Source: Lotus japonicus
Lineage: Eukaryota; Streptophyta; Magnoliopsida; Fabales; Fabaceae
Direction: 5' to 3'
DNA length: 64,000 nucleotides
Assembly: GCF_012489685.1 (NCBI RefSeq)
Contig: NC_080041.1
Coordinates: 21,081,802 to 21,145,801, forward strand
The notes below the pieces were generated by a model. It saw only the letters and a program-made list of their open reading frames with translations, had not been told where the DNA came from and searched no databases. How positions within the stretch are numbered: position 1 is the stretch's first letter; each line of letters opens with the position of its first letter. A program made the translations under genes and the position numbers. Of the stretch, positions 1 to 11,800 are shown one piece after another.

Positions 1-3000
1 GTTAAGTGATGAATGAATGAGATTAGAGTTGAGTAGGAAATAGAGATTTAAATCAAAATACTTCAGTTTACTCAATTATTTTCATTTGTCCATTGAAAAT
101 TTTAAGATTTCTCTAGAACTATGGCCATCATGAAGCGCCAGACCTGATTTTTATAGAAATCTTTCAAATCATTTTCCCGTAACAATGCAGTTTCATCACA
201 CACCTTGAAAAATGGGAAGATTAAGAATGATATAAATGCATTCAAGTTAAGACTTCTTCAAAGAATCAGTCCAAGTTGGTCCACTAAACTCATTCATGTT
301 AAACTCATTCATGTTAAGTCTTTGTACCCTCTAGCATAAATCTTCATAAAGGTCCTCTGCATAGTTAAAAACTCTATTGTTATCGTGGAGAACAAATGAC
401 TTATATATCTTTTCAAATATTAACATAGTCAAATTAATTGGGGAAAATTTATCATTCACTTAGTTGTATTCAGTTACAACATCTTGCAAGTTGACATGTA
501 TAACAACATGCACTTGTACATTCAAAGCTTCTGTAATACATTTTTCCCCTCATCGTTCACTATACTGAAGAAAAAGACAACTTGAAAAGCTTCAAGTCTT
601 TTTTTTAGAATTGCATATCTAAAGCCTTTCTTTCTCAGTTTTCAATACCTGAGCATTGAAAACAAAAGGAAGCAGAATATCTGAAGTGAATTTAGTTAAG
701 CATTCAAAATAAAGCAAGGTACACTTCTAGTCCAGAAAAAAAGAAACGATACCACACCTGAAATTGAATGCGTCCTTTATATGCTTAACTACACTTGCTA
801 TTTAAAGTCTCCCCTTAGTCAAGCCCCCTTTAGTATATAACCTGTAAATTTAACACCAAGAATAAAAAATGGTTTCCATAAAAAATTCAAGTCCAAAAAT
901 AAGTTCTACAAAAAGAAAAATGTAGTTAATACATATTGCAACCCTTTCTCACCCAAGATTTCTGTCGCAGTTGCTCTCTATTCCTCTATAATGGCATCCA
1001 CTCCAAATACCACGGTAACCAAATCACTCAAACCCCCCCCCCCCCCCCCCCTTGAATGCCCAGTTTCAGAAAATGACCTCTTTTCAATCAATCTCATACT
1101 CTGCAGAACAAAAACAAAGAAATTAGTAATATTAAACAATCTTGCTAACCTGAGTTTATATAACATGAGATAGGCAACCAACATGGAACATTAATGTGTG
1201 TAACAGAAAACATGGCAAAGAATTGAAAAACACACTTTCAAAACTAACACCAATAATTGAAGAACTATAGTACCATTGCCTTCAAATCCAATCCTTATAG
1301 TTTTTCTGCAAAATGAACAATAAGTCCCTTTCAATCAAAGATCACTCATAGAAACTGCTTGAGCTTAACCATCATAACTTTGTTTCTAATATACTTTCAT
1401 AATAGAAATGAATCTCTGCCCCCCCCCCCCCCCCGTGTCTCCAAGACCTCTTTCATCTTAAAAATCAATCAGCAAAACCAACAAAAGAGCTCATTGGAGT
1501 TGATGGTCAAAGTTAGATCTTCAAATGTCAAACATGCAGTTGAATTAATATCAGGCAAGTTAAACTAATTCTGATTGCAGATAATAATACTATAAAACTG
1601 ACAGAAGTAATTTAAGTTGGCATCTCTAATAAAACCAAAGTGAATGCGGCGCATGCAGTATTTGGCATAAAATAAGCAAAAACGCAGAATTAAGACTATG
1701 GGGCACATTTGTTCTCTAATGCAGTATTTGGCATGACAATGTATTGATATTAATTAGAAGGCTATATTAGAAAAGAAAAAAAGATATAGATAGATATAAA
1801 CTCATTGCACCCTTGCATGCATGTTCTCTTATTCTCCTCAATCCTCTTGCTCGTCTGCATGACTTTCACCAATCATTCAGCGCTGCTCCTAATACCCATA
1901 TACTGACCTGCAAAATTTCAAAAGAAACTCCATTTAGTTACAATTTAATGCCACAATTTAATGTTACGAAGTTTATTGGCTAATTTTATCAACATGAGCA
2001 GTTACACCTTCAAAAAGTGAACATTAGCTAAGTTCATGAGAAGGGGGACACCAGTATTAAGAGGCAGTGAGATTGAATGAGACCAGAATGCATGAGGAAG
2101 TGACACATCAAAAAATGGTTCTCATAACCCGTGCTCTTTTAAGAAGATGAAAATGACATAAAAAAGGAACATTAGGTTGATGGCCTTTACCTCTTTCTCT
2201 CTTCTTCTGAAGGAAAATTACAGTAATTAAAATAACCATGAAATTATCCCTCTAATTTTATTTCCCTCTATTTATAGCTAATTCCCTCCTAGTACTAACT
2301 AAATACTGTAATAATCCCTAACTAACCTAGCAGTAGCTAAGTAATTTACTCTTATGTTACATCCTAACATGTGACTTACAACTGCTTGAGCAGCAAGCAT
2401 TTATCCTTATCACACCAGTATGCATATAACATCATGTTATTCCTTTTTGTTTAACATCACAAAGGACCATTAATAGATATATATTGGTCAGTTTTACCAA
2501 ATAATCTTCTAGAACCATAAGCTTGGATTTTGGTACCATAATTAAAGTTTAAAACAAAATAATGGTCCTTTCCAATTTATGACACCCATTAGAGTTTCCA
2601 AAAGCATTTCCTATGTGCTGCTCAAATGACCTTCAGAAAGTAATCAAAATGGCATGATCAAAACTACATAGAAAACTCAAATTGTGACATTTGAGCAGCA
2701 AATGAGTTGCTCAGAAAAAGAAAAATAAAAGCACCAAATTGCATTAGCAACTATCTATAGGAAAGAAAGCAGATTTCTCGACCCATGTATGAGCTCACCT
2801 GGGGTATAATGCGTCTATAAACAGTAGCTGGACTCTATGACATGTCAACACCAAAGATGAGCTTGTTAACTCAGGTTTCAACAGGATCAGCCAATAATTA
2901 GTAGAAAAACCAAAATATAAAAATCCAGATGCCATAAAACAATGAAAATTGGAACAGAAGACATGAACAACATTGTATGAATAAACTCATATCAGGAAAA

Positions 3001-3480
3001 AGAGCCAGATGTGAAAATATAGGGGTACAAAATATAGGAAATTGAGCACAAAACAGTGGATATGGGAATTAGAACAAAAAACAATACAACGTCACTGTCT
3101 CATATTTAAGATATTCTATTGCCATCAATACAACTTGGTAGCCAATGACTTGTGCAAATACCTTGAAATTTAAAGCATCTGCACCCATTAACAATTCATA
3201 TCAGAAACAGAACAAAAGTTCCAAAAATCAATCAGCTGAATGTAACGTATAGTTCTTCATGATCTGAAAGAACCTCATGTTTCTCCAGCCTAAAAAAACA
3301 CCAATAAAGAACTGATTCTTCTAAAGAAGTCCCAAATTTCCAATATGACATTTATCCGAACACAAAATTGTAACAAAATCAGCAAAAAAAAGAAAATGGT
3401 TTCTACAGAGAGGGAGGGATGAAAAGGAGAAATCAAATGAAGAAAATTAGAAAACCCTATAAAAGATAGGAGGGAGGAGA
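1..3480. other. AT-rich non-coding stretch, possible intron or 3' part of a minus-strand gene
   Basis: No convincing coding region on either strand. On the minus strand there is a good splice acceptor (TTTTGCAG) ending near 1909, followed by about 100 bases that are less AT-rich. This fits a downstream exon of a gene whose first exon may lie at 3490-3790. Two long poly-C tracts (1033-1051 and 1419-1434) sit here. A roughly 55-base segment at 2088-2141 is a diverged copy of one at 4300-4358. Confidence 0.4.
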
Positions 3481-3486
3481 GGGAAG

Positions 3487-3790
3487 AGGGGATTACTTGC
3501 GAAGAGCAGTGACCATCATGCAGTAAGACTGGCGAAGTCTTGGCCTGGAAATGGTGCCGAAGGGGACGGTGGCGGTGCGGATCGCAGACCTTGGAGATAA
3601 AGTACTCCTCCTCCTTCGAAACGCTGGTGGGAGAGGAAGCTGAAGGGGACGGGGCGGTGCGGATCGCAGGTTCTGGTTCGGGCTGGGAGCATAGGAGGTC
3701 AGAGAAGGTGAGTCTTAGCGTGGGGAAGCTAGGCGAGGGAGGAGGTCGTGGAGGAGATGAGACCTAGAAAGCAAGTTGGGAGAGACCGGA
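3487..3790 (-). other. Putative 5' exon of an unidentified minus-strand gene
   Basis: This GC-rich island in AT-rich surroundings reads as an exon on the minus strand and ends at a good donor (GCAA|GTAATC) near 3499. One frame stays open for about 85 codons rich in Ser, Pro and Arg, resembling an organellar leader. It has no in-frame ATG inside the island. An ATG in another frame (near 3691) gives only about 57 codons. The segment holds a short internal duplication: the GAAGGGGACGG...GCGGATCGCAG block occurs near 3558 and again near 3643. Joining to the acceptor at about 1909 keeps the longest frame open for 13 more codons before a stop. It could instead be a non-coding transcript or an alternatively spliced small organellar protein gene. 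I do not recognise the product. Confidence 0.3.
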
Positions 3791-4401
3791 GGGTGAATAG
3801 AGCTAGTTGAAAAAGAAATTTTGATAATAATTCATAGGAGTATGTGAATAAGCTGGATAAAGTGGTTGGGCAGATTAGAGAGCCACAAAATTTTAATCTT
3901 GAAATTCACATGTTCATGGGAGCTGTGCAGAGCCTTCCTTGGGACACGAAATCTGCAGAAGGGAAGTGGGAGTGAAGAAATTTGATTGGCCATTGATGGA
4001 AGAGATGAATTTGAATAGGGAAAAAATAATTATGAAGGCTTGCATGCTTCTGTGGTATGTGTGAAGCATTTAAAAAAGGAATTGGAAAATGCACTCTTTT
4101 GAGATGCTTCCTGTCCAAGTGATAAATGACAAATTTTCACAGTTAGCAAAGCATGCAACGTGATTGGTGAATGAGTGCCACATGAAAGCTGACTGGAAAA
4201 TAAGAAGAAAGGAGAGAATGACACATAATCAAGGAAAGGAGGGAAGAAAGGAGAGAGAGCCACGTAGGAAATCCACTAACCTTAAGAATGCACCAGAGAG
4301 CAGAATGCATGAGAAGCTGACAACTCAGCATTGGGTTCTCATAACCCTTGCTGTTTTAATATATATATTGATTATATCTTAAAAGCAATCATAAAATATT
4401 T

Positions 4402-5492
4402 GTTTTTTCTAGATCAAATATATTGAATTAAAAGGTAGGGTCAAGGACCCAATTACATCGAGCCAAATGAGTAGCACATACTAAACTCGCAGCCCCTAGT
4501 ACACATTAAGCAGAAATAGATCCCCACCACTTTGGCACTGCAATAGCTAAGCCTACATGACCTTTACAGTAAAACCAAATGAATGGCCCCGCAGGCCTGT
4601 TTTGTAACCATATATGACTGGGAACGAAAAGAGAAGAAGAGTGTTGGCAGAACCCAAACCGCTCCGAAGGCCCCTCACACCCAATGTCAGCAACAACCCA
4701 AGGAGTTGCACCATCTATGGCACCAAAACTCTGTTCCTAGCATCCTCCTGAAGGACCCAAAGAGGTTTCCTACGCCCACACCCTTTATTGGGGAATTGGG
4801 TTTGGAGCCCCACCCCTTAGGTTTTGCACCCCACTTTATTAAATACGAAATTTAAAGTTGCGTATCAATACGGAAAATAAAATTTCGTATCTGTTTTAGT
4901 ATATAATGAGTGGTTGAAAATGTGACACGCATGCTTAAATACAGTACGGAATTTTAAGTTCCGTATTCAATATGGAGAATACGGAACTTTAAATTCCGTA
5001 TTTGATAAAGTGGGGTGCCAAGCCCATAGGTGGGGTGCCAAACTCAACTCCCCCTTTATTGGCTAGATAATCTGCCAAGGAGTCGCTTTCCCGGTATATG
5101 TGTTTAACACCCAAACAGTTAACTTCCCTCATCAAGTAATCAGTTTCATTCAACTCGTTCAACAACCTCCAAGGCCTGTTAGCTCTTGAACACACCCATC
5201 CCACAGCTGTAGTGGAATCGCTTTTGATGACACCGTTCTTCAATAGGAACTGTTGGCAGAAAATGAGGCCATTTAGGATGGCTTTAATTTCGGCCTCATA
5301 AGCCCACCCCACCCCTGCATTCAGAGCAAAATATCCCACTCTTTTCCTTTCGGAATTCCTAATTAGCTTGCCCACCCCACTTGGCTCTGGGTTTCCTTTG
5401 GAGGCACCATCTACATTGCATTTGTACGCCCCAACCTCAGGTGGAGACCATACCGCCTCTCTTGGCTTAGGAGCAGGGGAGTGGAATTGGAG
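4402..5492 (-). mobile_element. 5'-truncated LINE (L1-type) 3' end with RNase H domain
   Basis: Read on the minus strand, about 5490 to 5062 encodes the RVT_3-type RNase H domain of plant L1 retrotransposons. The acidic residues are in place: D in a VDGASKGNP motif, E in AEIKA, D in SDSTTAV and D in ESDSLAD. The frame stays open from the truncation point at about 5490. The insertion is flanked by a 14-bp direct repeat (ATCATAAAATATTT at 4388-4401 and 5493-5506), and a short T run at the left edge represents the poly-A tail. A MITE at 4791-5052 splits the domain near its C-terminus; outside it the reading frame resumes with LINE-like tail codons. It is a dead-on-arrival copy with no reverse transcriptase. 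Confidence 0.8.
4791..5052. mobile_element. MITE (Mutator-like, 262 bp) nested in the LINE
   Basis: The terminal inverted repeats begin GGGAATTGGGTTTGG on the left and GGGAGTTGAGTTTGG (reverse complement) on the right, with similarity continuing about 45 bp inward. The insertion has a perfect 9-bp target duplication, CCTTTATTG, at 4782-4790 and 5053-5061. The size of the duplication suggests the Mutator superfamily. The interior is built from TACGGAA / TTCCGTA palindromic motifs. A second, longer member of the same family lies at 23698-24746. Confidence 0.85.
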
Positions 5493-5506
5493 ATCATAAA
5501 ATATTT

Positions 5507-6111
5507 ATTTGTTTGAAGAATTTGCTTGTTTGAAAAATTATGCAAACTTAATTAGCTAAAAGAAATAAAATCAGACAAAGTCTAATTTTGAGGGATAAAA
5601 GTGTAATTAAAAATTATATTTATTATGGCAAGAAATTTTCTAATAAATATTAACATTTTTATAACTTTAAAGAAAATAACAGTACATAAATTTCATTTAT
5701 AAAATATTTGTCTTTAAGATAATTTATTCTATTTTATTGGAAACTATTTTTTTATTTATTTATATTTTTCTTAAAATATAGACATGTTAATATATTTGAT
5801 ATATTAACATTTCTGGGTTCGGGTTGTGTTAATATGGCTCCACTGGAAGAGCGTTAAGGGCCTTCTTAAGAAGAATTATTCACAAAGTGAGATTTTATTG
5901 CATATAAGACTTTAAAATTAAATCCTCAACCTATGAAGAGGGAAAATAAGAATTAGCCAAGACAATCAGTTGAGTAATCCAAATTGGCTCCTATTAACCT
6001 ACTAAAGTAGGGTGAAGTTATCCTCGTGGTCGTGGTGATTTAGACATGCTAATGATTTAGGTTTGTGTCAAGTGTCAACACAACAATTACCTCTTATTAG
6101 AAGACAACATC
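5507..6111. other. AT-rich spacer holding a diverged SINE-like copy
   Basis: No coding sequence seen. About 5825-5995 matches, at low identity and in the same orientation, the SINE-like element at 55675-55893. Shared blocks include GGCTC...GAAGA.GCG, ATCCTC.ACCTATGA.GAGG and a GCCA...TTGGCT tail. The rest is simple AT-rich sequence. Confidence 0.4.
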
Positions 6112-6120
6112 TAACAAAAA

Positions 6121-6924
6121 CGGTGCCCACTAAGGTGGACCTTTTAAAAATTGGTCCACCCGAGCATCATGGCTATTTCAGTAATTCACAATATATTAAA
6201 ATATGTCAAAATAATAAAGAAGATGTTGATTTCGTTTGAGCTGCTTTGTCTTCATCGCACCACCGCCGCCGCCAAGGTACTTTGTCACCATGCCTTCCAT
6301 CTCTCTTTCCTTCCTCTCTCATACGTTTCCCCCTTTCTGAGTAGTTTGGGGTCCTATTTTTTAAATTTTTTATTTATAGAACTTCAAGCTGTCACCACTG
6401 TTCTTTTTTCTTGGAGCTTCAAGATGCAAACCCATCAACAAAAATCACATCTCTCAATTTACACAAATTTAAATCCAGAGCTAGATGTCAAAGATGTGAA
6501 CTTTGACGGAAAAGTTTTCATATCAACTCCAAATTTATCACGTTGTGCCCATTTACAGATCTAGGAACACAAAGCTTCGATCTCATCCTTTTTATGGTGG
6601 ACTCAAAGAACAATCAATTGAATTTGCAGATCCACTTAATTTAAGAACATCACATGTAAAGCTGAAGGTGGAGATGATGAAGACGTTGATTGTTGAAGAA
6701 TGAAGATATTGTTTTGATGATGCTGTTTTGATGAAATCTGAAAAATCATTATTTTTGTTTTATCTTTTAATTAATAAAAGAAAGAATATTACATTTTTAT
6801 CCTTTTAGCATCCTTTCAATCCTAGTCATCCATCTAAGGAATATTCCTAGATTTAAAGATCTAATGGTAATTAACAGTGGTCCACCGGTGGACTAAAAAG
6901 AAAGTTGTCCACCCTAGTGAGCAC
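6121..6924. mobile_element. Mutator-like non-autonomous element (804 bp)
   Basis: Termini are inverted repeats of about 37 bp: GTGCCCACTAAGGTGGAC on the left and GTGCTCACTAGGGTGGAC on the right (reverse complement). Each continues to a second GTCCACC block. A perfect 9-bp target duplication TAACAAAAA flanks the element (6112-6120 and 6925-6933). The interior contains an open stretch at 6151-6564 and a short GCC repeat but no transposase motif. It could carry a captured gene fragment (Pack-MULE style), which cannot be judged without a search. Confidence 0.8.
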
Positions 6925-6982
6925 TAACAAAAACACATTTGCGTCCAACTAGTCAACTACGTACTGTCATCAATCTTTTCAA

Positions 6983-7152
6983 CACGTGCGGTTTCCACGT
7001 TTCCCCTGATTGCCACGTGGAGGACATCCTTCGATGATCTCGAATACTGTTCCAGCGCTAAGAACATGTCACGTGTACATCACGAGCATGCGGCTGACAC
7101 GTGGAACGCTCGTGTAGCCACTGCTCTGCTTCAAAGCTCGTATATATATATA
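6983..7152 (+). promoter_or_regulatory. Promoter with four CACGTG G-boxes and TATA box
   Basis: Perfect CACGTG palindromes start at 6983, 7014, 7070 and 7098. A TATATATATATA box follows at 7141-7152, about 70 bp before the ATG of the small gene at 7222. G-boxes bind bZIP and bHLH factors in plants and commonly mediate ABA or light responses. The density of perfect copies in 120 bp is high. Confidence 0.7.
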
Positions 7153-7221
7153 CACACACAAAATCACAAACTTCCACCCCCAATGCATATCTCAGCACAA
7201 CCATTCAGAATTGAATCAATC

Positions 7222-7743
7222 ATGAAAGGGGTTTCTTCTTATGTTGCTGATACCCACATGTTCTATTCTTCTCCTTCTTTGAGAAATTGTAATCATCCTC
7301 TCATTTCATGTCAAAAAAATGTTGTCTATCCTTGTAGTTTCACACTGAAAGTGAAACCACTGGTGAGAGATTTGAGCTTCAACCATTATGCAGGTTGTGC
7401 TGTGCAGAATCGGAAGAAGAATGATGGGTTTGTTGTAGGATGTGCGAATTGGGGTTTGGAGAGAGAACCTGAAGCTGAGATTAAGACACAAGAAGATGAT
7501 GAGGAGAACGGGATTGGGAGGTTTAGGCACAAGTGTGGGGAAAGGGAAGAGGTGGTGGAGCTGTTGGAGTGTTTGGAAAAGGAAGCAATAATGGGTGAGG
7601 ATGTGGGAAAAGAGCCTACAGATTACAATAGAAGGGCTCACATATTTGATACCAGCTCAAAAGTGTTCCAAGCTCTCAAGGAGGAAGTGAACAATGATGA
7701 TGATGATGATGATGATGTTTTTGCTCAACAGTCACCTCCATAG
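7222..7743 (+). CDS. Uncharacterised small acidic-tailed protein (173 aa)
   Basis: A single-exon gene starting at the ATG at 7222. The in-frame ATG at 7066 lies upstream of the TATA box at 7141-7152, so the shorter start is preferred. The N-terminal 60-70 residues are rich in Ser, Cys and basic residues and could be an organellar leader. The middle is acidic, with a conserved-looking EEVVELLECLEKEAI helix followed by a DYNRRAHIFDTSSKVFQALK segment. The C-terminus has seven consecutive Asp residues (GAT repeat, 7697-7718). I do not recognise a named domain. The G-box cluster suggests stress, ABA or light induction, which is inference only. Confidence 0.7.
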   Translation: MKGVSSYVADTHMFYSSPSLRNCNHPLISCQKNVVYPCSFTLKVKPLVRDLSFNHYAGCAVQNRKKNDGFVVGCANWGLEREPEAEIKTQEDDEENGIGRFRHKCGEREEVVELLECLEKEAIMGEDVGKEPTDYNRRAHIFDTSSKVFQALKEEVNNDDDDDDDVFAQQSPP

Positions 7744-8882
7744 TCCAAATAGACATTGTTTTGCTCATATAAATTGTGACAAAGTTGTATCAAAGAATGT
7801 TGAATCAGAGTGACATATTGTATTGTAGAATGTAGATGTTGTGCTATGTTACTAACATATTACTCAGAGCCAGTTTATTTTTTTGTCCTTTTCTTATTCG
7901 AGATTGAGAAACTGATGTACTCATTTTGTTGGGGGTTCAGCTAATAAGGATGCAATCAAGTGAATTCTATTTTTGTATCATTGAGGAATAGAAGTGTAAA
8001 GTTGAAACAAGAGGAAAATATTGATGCAATTATTTTTGTATCATTGAGGAGTAGAAGTGTAAAATAGTGATTTCTAGACATATTGTCTACTTGTCTGACA
8101 ACTCGATGACAAAAGGACAATTATATCTCGATATCAAAATATTTGTCTAGAGACATAACTGAAAAGCAAACAACATCTGGAATTGGAGAATCATCTATAT
8201 GTACATGAATTTGCTGTCTTTATGATTATAAAATAAAGAGAAGAAGGTATTCAATTTGGAGAATACACTTATGCAATGAAATATTTGCCTATCAAAAAAA
8301 AAATTATGCAATGAAATATATTAGGTTTTTATTTATAAGTCACATTTCTGGAGTGTCTTTTAAACCAAACATCACAAGAAAATCAATGATTAGGGAGTCA
8401 AAAGCCGACGCTAATATTAAAAGCCGCTAATAATATATTAATATCTCTGATTTGGAAATATTAAGCATAGCAACTCCAAATTAGAGATACTACTTTGTGT
8501 CCTAATCTTGCGGGTTTGCTAATTAGAATGCAACCAGGTAGTCCTGTTTTGTGTCATTGAGGAATAAAACTTAAAACCAGAGGAGAACATTGTGAGTTGC
8601 ACATGAGATTTCATTCAATAATGAAGAAAGTGCCGAAAAATGTATTAATAGAATTTCTTTCAGGTTTCAATAGTCATGGAATGTCAAAAGTGGTGATCTT
8701 TTCTCAAGAAACTGGACACCAAAAGGTTCCTATAACAACTAATCATATTCAAAGTTAAACATACATCTCTAGTTCCAAGCACGCCGGACACATTAAAGTG
8801 GGGAGCAGGACTAAAGAGAAGGGTAAACTTTTGTCCAAAACAGATACTGAAAGAAACACTTAATTTTCCTTGCCTGACTGCT
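7744..8882. other. 3' flank and spacer with short internal duplications
   Basis: No gene seen. A segment containing TTTTTGTATCATTGAGGA.TAGAAGTGTAAA occurs near 7970-8005 and again near 8030-8058. A more diverged version occurs near 8515-8590. These look like local duplications in the 3' flank. Confidence 0.4.
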
Positions 8883-11800
8883 TTAAACAGAACGTGAAAG
8901 CTGGTTTGGTTTCCTGCTAGCACTATCCGATTCACGTGCTGCCGGCCGGCGACCCTTATCTGGACCACCTATGATTCCCCATCTCTCAAACTGTTGTTGT
9001 CGCGCTCGAGCCCTCTCCTTCTCTTCATCTGATTTCAGTGCAAAACAGTAAGGACAAGAGACTCCATATTCATATTCAGGGGCTTCCATGTCAACATCAC
9101 TCACAGGCTGCTTACAACCATAGCAGAGCTTGAAATTTCCTTGAACCAAACCATGCTCCACAGAAACTCGCTTGTCAAAAACAAAGCACTCTCCCTCCCA
9201 AAGGCTCTGAGTCTCTGGAACCTCCTCCAGATATTTGAGAATTCCACCTTCTAGATGATAAACCTAGCAAACATTTTTCATAGAAATATGATAAATCATA
9301 TATTACACCACTAAAAAATTGTAACTACTACAGCGAAGTTTATGCTCATACAAGCAGTATATTGGTGTCAACTTGTTTATAAGATATCAACAACACTACA
9401 AGAGTCAGTGAATACTCGGAAGGTGATGATGGTGGATATTATGATCAAATGCACATTTGAAAAAACAAAAAGTGTACTGGATAATGTGATCAAATAGCAC
9501 ATTTGAAAAAACAGTAAGTGCAGTGGTTTAATAGGAGAAAACGCATCTTCCCCTTTTCCACGCATTACAAGCCCGCCAGCTATGATCTAATGTCCAGGGT
9601 CAATCTTGTATTCAAGAAATCTGAAATTTGAATCTTTGATAAGTTTTACACACAACCTCATCATAATGCCTTGCCCATGCAAAGAAAATAATGGGCCAGA
9701 AGATTAGAGTGGGAAGCACTTTGACCCTGCTTTTATCAGTTCCTTTTTAGTTACAAAGAATAAATAAAGAGGTAACACCAGAAACATAAACGGTGGTAAA
9801 AAAATTTTAAATGGTTACTGCATTGAAAAGCAAAGTGTTCTTTTGTTTGAAAAAGTTTCCATTATCAATTCTAAGATCAGCCAAATTACTTCCATCTCAA
9901 CATTTTCTGGGGCAAAAGCTTACTATATGAACGAGACTGAAATTGATTAGCATTATCAGAATATCTAAACATTTGGCATGATTTAAAAGAGCAAGGCTTC
10001 TTTTGCTTCCTTGGAGTTTTTTATAGGTCTTGGCAATGGTACCGAATTCCAAACCAGAAATCCGCTTGAGATATTAATAGATCACGAGAATTATTGTAGA
10101 ATTTTTTGCAAAAAAAGCTCAGATAAGTTTTTAATAAATTTTGCTGTGCAGAATAAAATAAAATTTAAAGGGATACTCACCTCTTTAAAACCATTGCTGA
10201 GAAGTAGACTTGAAGCTTTCTCACATCGAATACCTCCAGTGCAATACATTGCAATACGTGGCAGATGTTGTTTTGGATTCTCCATTTCTTTTTCAGCATC
10301 TTCAGCTGCATTGTTTACATTAACTTTCGGATGCTCAGCATCTGTTCTGTTAATCTGGAAGCGCTCCTCCACCCAAGATGGGAATTCACGGAATGATGTA
10401 GTACACGGATCAACTGCTCCTTTAAACTTTCCTATTCTGGTTTCGTAATTATTCCGCACATCAATTACCACCTACACACAAAGATGACTATAGCAATGAG
10501 AATTATGCATTTTTGGTATATACAATACCAGTACCATGTCTCTTTCCTTCCAACTTGATACATATGAAATTAACTACATATTTTCACCATCATGTGCATA
10601 AGAAATGAATTATCTAAACTTTTATTCAACCTCACAGGACAAACAATTTTCAATCCTTACATATAGTGGTGATAGCCAGAACTAAATTACAACTTGGTAA
10701 AAGTAATAATTCAACAAATTATCTCTACATCTTTAAAAAAAAAATATGATCAACTAAAAAGCAGAAGTCTAAATTCTAAAAACCCAATATAACTTTTTTG
10801 GGATATTACAAGAGTTTATTCCCATTTTTAGCTAGAAAACCATGTCAAAGCTGCATTGTACAGTTGAATCCATTTTCCAGCAATATAAACAAACAGAATA
10901 GAATGCATAGACTTGGAGCAGCTTAAATATTCAATAGAATCCAAACAACATAAGCTAATCAAGTTTTATATCTCAAATTCCCACAGCTTATAAGATCACA
11001 TAAAGGACAAAGCCCCATAATGAAGAGAGAACAATGATAGTAGGAAATTAGAAACTCACTGTATCTGGATCGCTAATCAAATCATTCCATTCTTTTGGGC
11101 TGACATACTTTCCAACCTTTTCAATAGGTGATACGGCAGGCATCCCAAGTGTGACAATCTGCCATGTCAACATGCAATAAAACAAAAACATAAGAAAAAT
11201 GGCAGGTGCTAGGAAATCACCTCAAAATTCAACCTAGTTAAGTTTTTTGTATACAATATCCACAAAGTTAATATAATGAAGCAGTTAATTCTCTTGGCAA
11301 TGTGAACTCTACCTCTTTCTTCAACTTAACCCTGACATGATCCCATCGAAAGGGTGCATCTTCCCCTGCAGCAAGAGGAGAACTGGCACTATGTCCATGT
11401 TGACCACTATGGATGGCTTCCTCCTCAGGACTGACCGGCGATTCAAGACGTCTTAGCCCCTTCAAACGATCATCACTTTGCACAAATGCAAGAACTTCCT
11501 CCACCGCCTCCCGCGTGCCACATATGCTGCCATTGATCCCTTCAGGAGCAAGAATAATACCACCTGAAACACGCTGAGCAGCATCAGATTGGTGAGACAC
11601 GAACTAACACAGTATAAAGCCACAAGCAGCTCAAATTAGTCCTCAATGTATTTTTCTATGACAGGGCACCATGGCATCATGCAATTTACATAGCAGACTC
11701 ATCTAGTGGGAAAGGACTTGATAATTATTATTGTACTTTATAAATCAAACAACACATTCGGATGCAAACAAAAGAGCACTTATTGAAGCTTATCTAGTGC

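Noticed and set aside
4583..4855. Plus-strand open stretch of 90 codons
   Set aside because: It is antisense to the LINE tail and runs into the MITE; no recognisable product.
6151..6564. 137-codon open stretch as a gene
   Set aside because: It lies wholly inside a Mutator-like element, has low-complexity hydrophobic content and no domain; kept only as a possible captured fragment.
7066..7221. N-terminal extension of the small G-box gene from an upstream in-frame ATG
   Set aside because: The ATG lies among the G-boxes and upstream of the TATA box at 7141-7152, so it should not be transcribed from that promoter.
10011..10448. Plus-strand open stretch of 145 codons
   Set aside because: It is the shadow of rhodanese exon 4 on the opposite strand.
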